Assembly (NCBI GenBank): GCA_947178015.1
Contig: CAMWWW010000123.1
Span: 1 to 6,929 of the forward strand
Direction of reading: 5' to 3'
DNA from: an uncultured Clostridia bacterium
GTDB lineage: Bacteria; Bacillota; Clostridia; Lachnospirales; Lachnospiraceae
DNA length: 6,929 nt
Shown here: positions 6,140 through 6,929 of the stretch, one piece after another
How positions within the stretch are numbered: the stretch's first letter is position 1
Layout: every line of letters starts with the position of its first letter
Program-made: the position numbers and the translations under genes
The notes under the pieces: generated by a model
The model's input: the letters and a program-made list of their open reading frames with translations, nothing else
Databases searched by the model: none
What the model was told of the DNA's origin: nothing

Positions 6140-6866
6140 TTATTTTTCTGCATAAATAAAATACCATGGCATAAGCAATGCACCCGATATTTGTAATCGT
6201 TCCTTATCTATCGTCTTTATGGTATAGGTTCCCATATCCATATGATTCGGCTTTGGTAAATCTATATCCATCTCAAATTTCTGATAGAAAAATTTAGAAT
6301 ACCCATTCTTCGCAAAAACTTCTTTCATTAATGGAATAGAATAAATATTGTAATAACTATGTGTATAATCTCCTGCCGAAGTTAAGCTCTCATAATTTTC
6401 TAGCTGAATATTATAATTTATTTTCCCCTCATACATCAGCATTGACATTGCAATCCAATCTGCTCCAAGCCCACAAATCTGTGTAACTGGCTCTTTATAA
6501 TCAGGAAGCCATGATAAAGTCTGAAGACAAAGAATTCCATTAAATTGATTGATATATTTTTTATCCAATCGATAAATATCCCCTGTTTCAAAACGGATAT
6601 TATCTCCATACTGTTCAAAGAAATCTTTAAAATCCTCGTTTAAATCCACCCCTAAAAACCTGCTGGTAGGATACCGCTCTGCTAAATAGCGTGTCCCCCC
6701 CCATACCACATGCCACATCCAATATACTTTGATCACGAAGTTCTGTATGTTGAATTAAAAACTTCTCAAAAGCAACTGTACTCCGGTAAGGTTTTTTAAT
6801 CTGACGCTTATGATACTCTAACATTTTTTCTGATTTCCATTCATAAATATCTCTTTCTTCCTGCAT
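6140..6866 (-). pseudogene. Class I SAM-dependent methyltransferase, frameshifted at a homopolymer (phase-variable or broken)
   Basis: Two overlapping frames together encode one Rossmann-fold methyltransferase of about 241 residues. The first frame (6866 to about 6700) gives the N-terminus and motif I, ILDVACGMGG (48-57). It then runs into a missense tail that stops at 6627-6629, leaving 79 residues. The second frame continues with TRYLAERYPTSRFLGVDLN, so the acidic SAM-ribose residue is Asp74. Then come IRFETGDI, the strand FNGILCLQTLSWLPD and a C-terminus ending at 6140. The break is at eight consecutive C (6695-6702, G on the coding strand); seven would restore the frame. The start ATG at 6866 has a G-rich site (GGGGGA) just upstream; a TTG at 6920 is less likely. 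The gene is clearly AT-richer than its neighbours (25-38% GC in rows I counted). It may methylate the nonulosonate or its carrier; the substrate is unknown. Sequencing error is possible. Confidence 0.85.
6695..6702. repeat. C8/G8 homopolymer at the methyltransferase frameshift
   Basis: Eight C on the plus strand, reading ATGGGGGGGGAC on the coding strand. Coding similarity before and after the run is in different frames. A count of seven (or ten) joins motif I to the rest of the methyltransferase without a stop. Such G/C runs are typical slipped-strand switch sites, and also typical sites of base-calling error. Confidence 0.9.
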
Positions 6867-6888
6867 TGTATTTCCCCCAATATACAGA

Positions 6889-6929
6889 TTAAAATAATGT
6901 ATCAAAATCAACTCTTTCAAACACTTCTA
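6889..6929 (-). CDS. Possible last codons of an upstream gene (partial)
   Basis: One minus-strand frame from the right edge reads EVFERVDFDTLF and then TAA at 6889-6891, 22 bases before the methyltransferase start. The composition looks like a protein tail, and the spacing would fit an operon partner. Twelve codons are too few for identification and the open frame could be chance. Confidence 0.3.
   Translation of the reverse strand, partial: EVFERVDFDTLF

Noticed and set aside
6627..6700. Reading the methyltransferase as two separate genes
   Set aside because: The first part ends in a missense tail right after motif I, and the second lacks motif I and a start with a ribosome site. A one-base change joins them into one normal-length protein.
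6867..6920. TTG start at 6920 for the methyltransferase
   Set aside because: The added residues look unlike a methyltransferase N-terminus, and the ATG at 6866 has its own G-rich ribosome site.

Overview
The window holds one dense block of genes on the minus strand, reading from the right edge to the left edge. No credible gene lies on the plus strand. The strong AGGAG/GGAGG ribosome sites, the frequent AGA/AGG and GGA codons, the moderate GC content and the protein families all suggest a member of the Bacillota. I would guess Clostridia, possibly a Lachnospiraceae-like gut bacterium, but the taxonomy is inferred and not proved.

Layout in transcription order (right to left): a possible last few codons of an upstream gene (about 6889-6929); a SAM-dependent methyltransferase broken by one extra base in a run of eight C (6140-6866); a DegT/DnrJ/EryC1 PLP aminotransferase (4889-6094); an SpsF-type CMP-sugar synthetase (4100-4876); a FlaA1/PseB-type UDP-GlcNAc 4,6-dehydratase (3090-4097); an RmlD-like short-chain reductase (2182-3078); a NeuB-family nonulosonate synthase with a C-terminal SAF domain (1122-2192, TTG start); a GNAT acetyltransferase (575-1129); and the first 192 codons of an aldo/keto reductase that runs off the left edge (1-578, GTG start). 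From the aminotransferase onward the genes overlap or lie 2-12 bases apart, so they look like one translationally coupled operon. I see no internal promoter or terminator.

Together the genes encode most of a route from UDP-GlcNAc to a CMP-activated nonulosonic acid of the pseudaminic/legionaminic type: dehydratase, aminotransferase, N-acetyltransferase, PEP condensation, CMP activation. These sugars decorate flagellin, S-layers, capsules or spore surfaces. Three things depart from the textbook Pse set. No PseG UDP-sugar hydrolase is present in the window. Two extra reductases (RmlD-like SDR and aldo/keto reductase) are embedded in the operon. The NeuB belongs to a diverged subgroup with Asp where Neisseria NeuB has catalytic-site Glu25. 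This points to a variant or incompletely described nonulosonate route. The methyltransferase at the head of the cluster is AT-rich compared with the rest, and its frameshift in a homopolymer is a candidate phase-variation switch, although a sequencing error is the simplest alternative.
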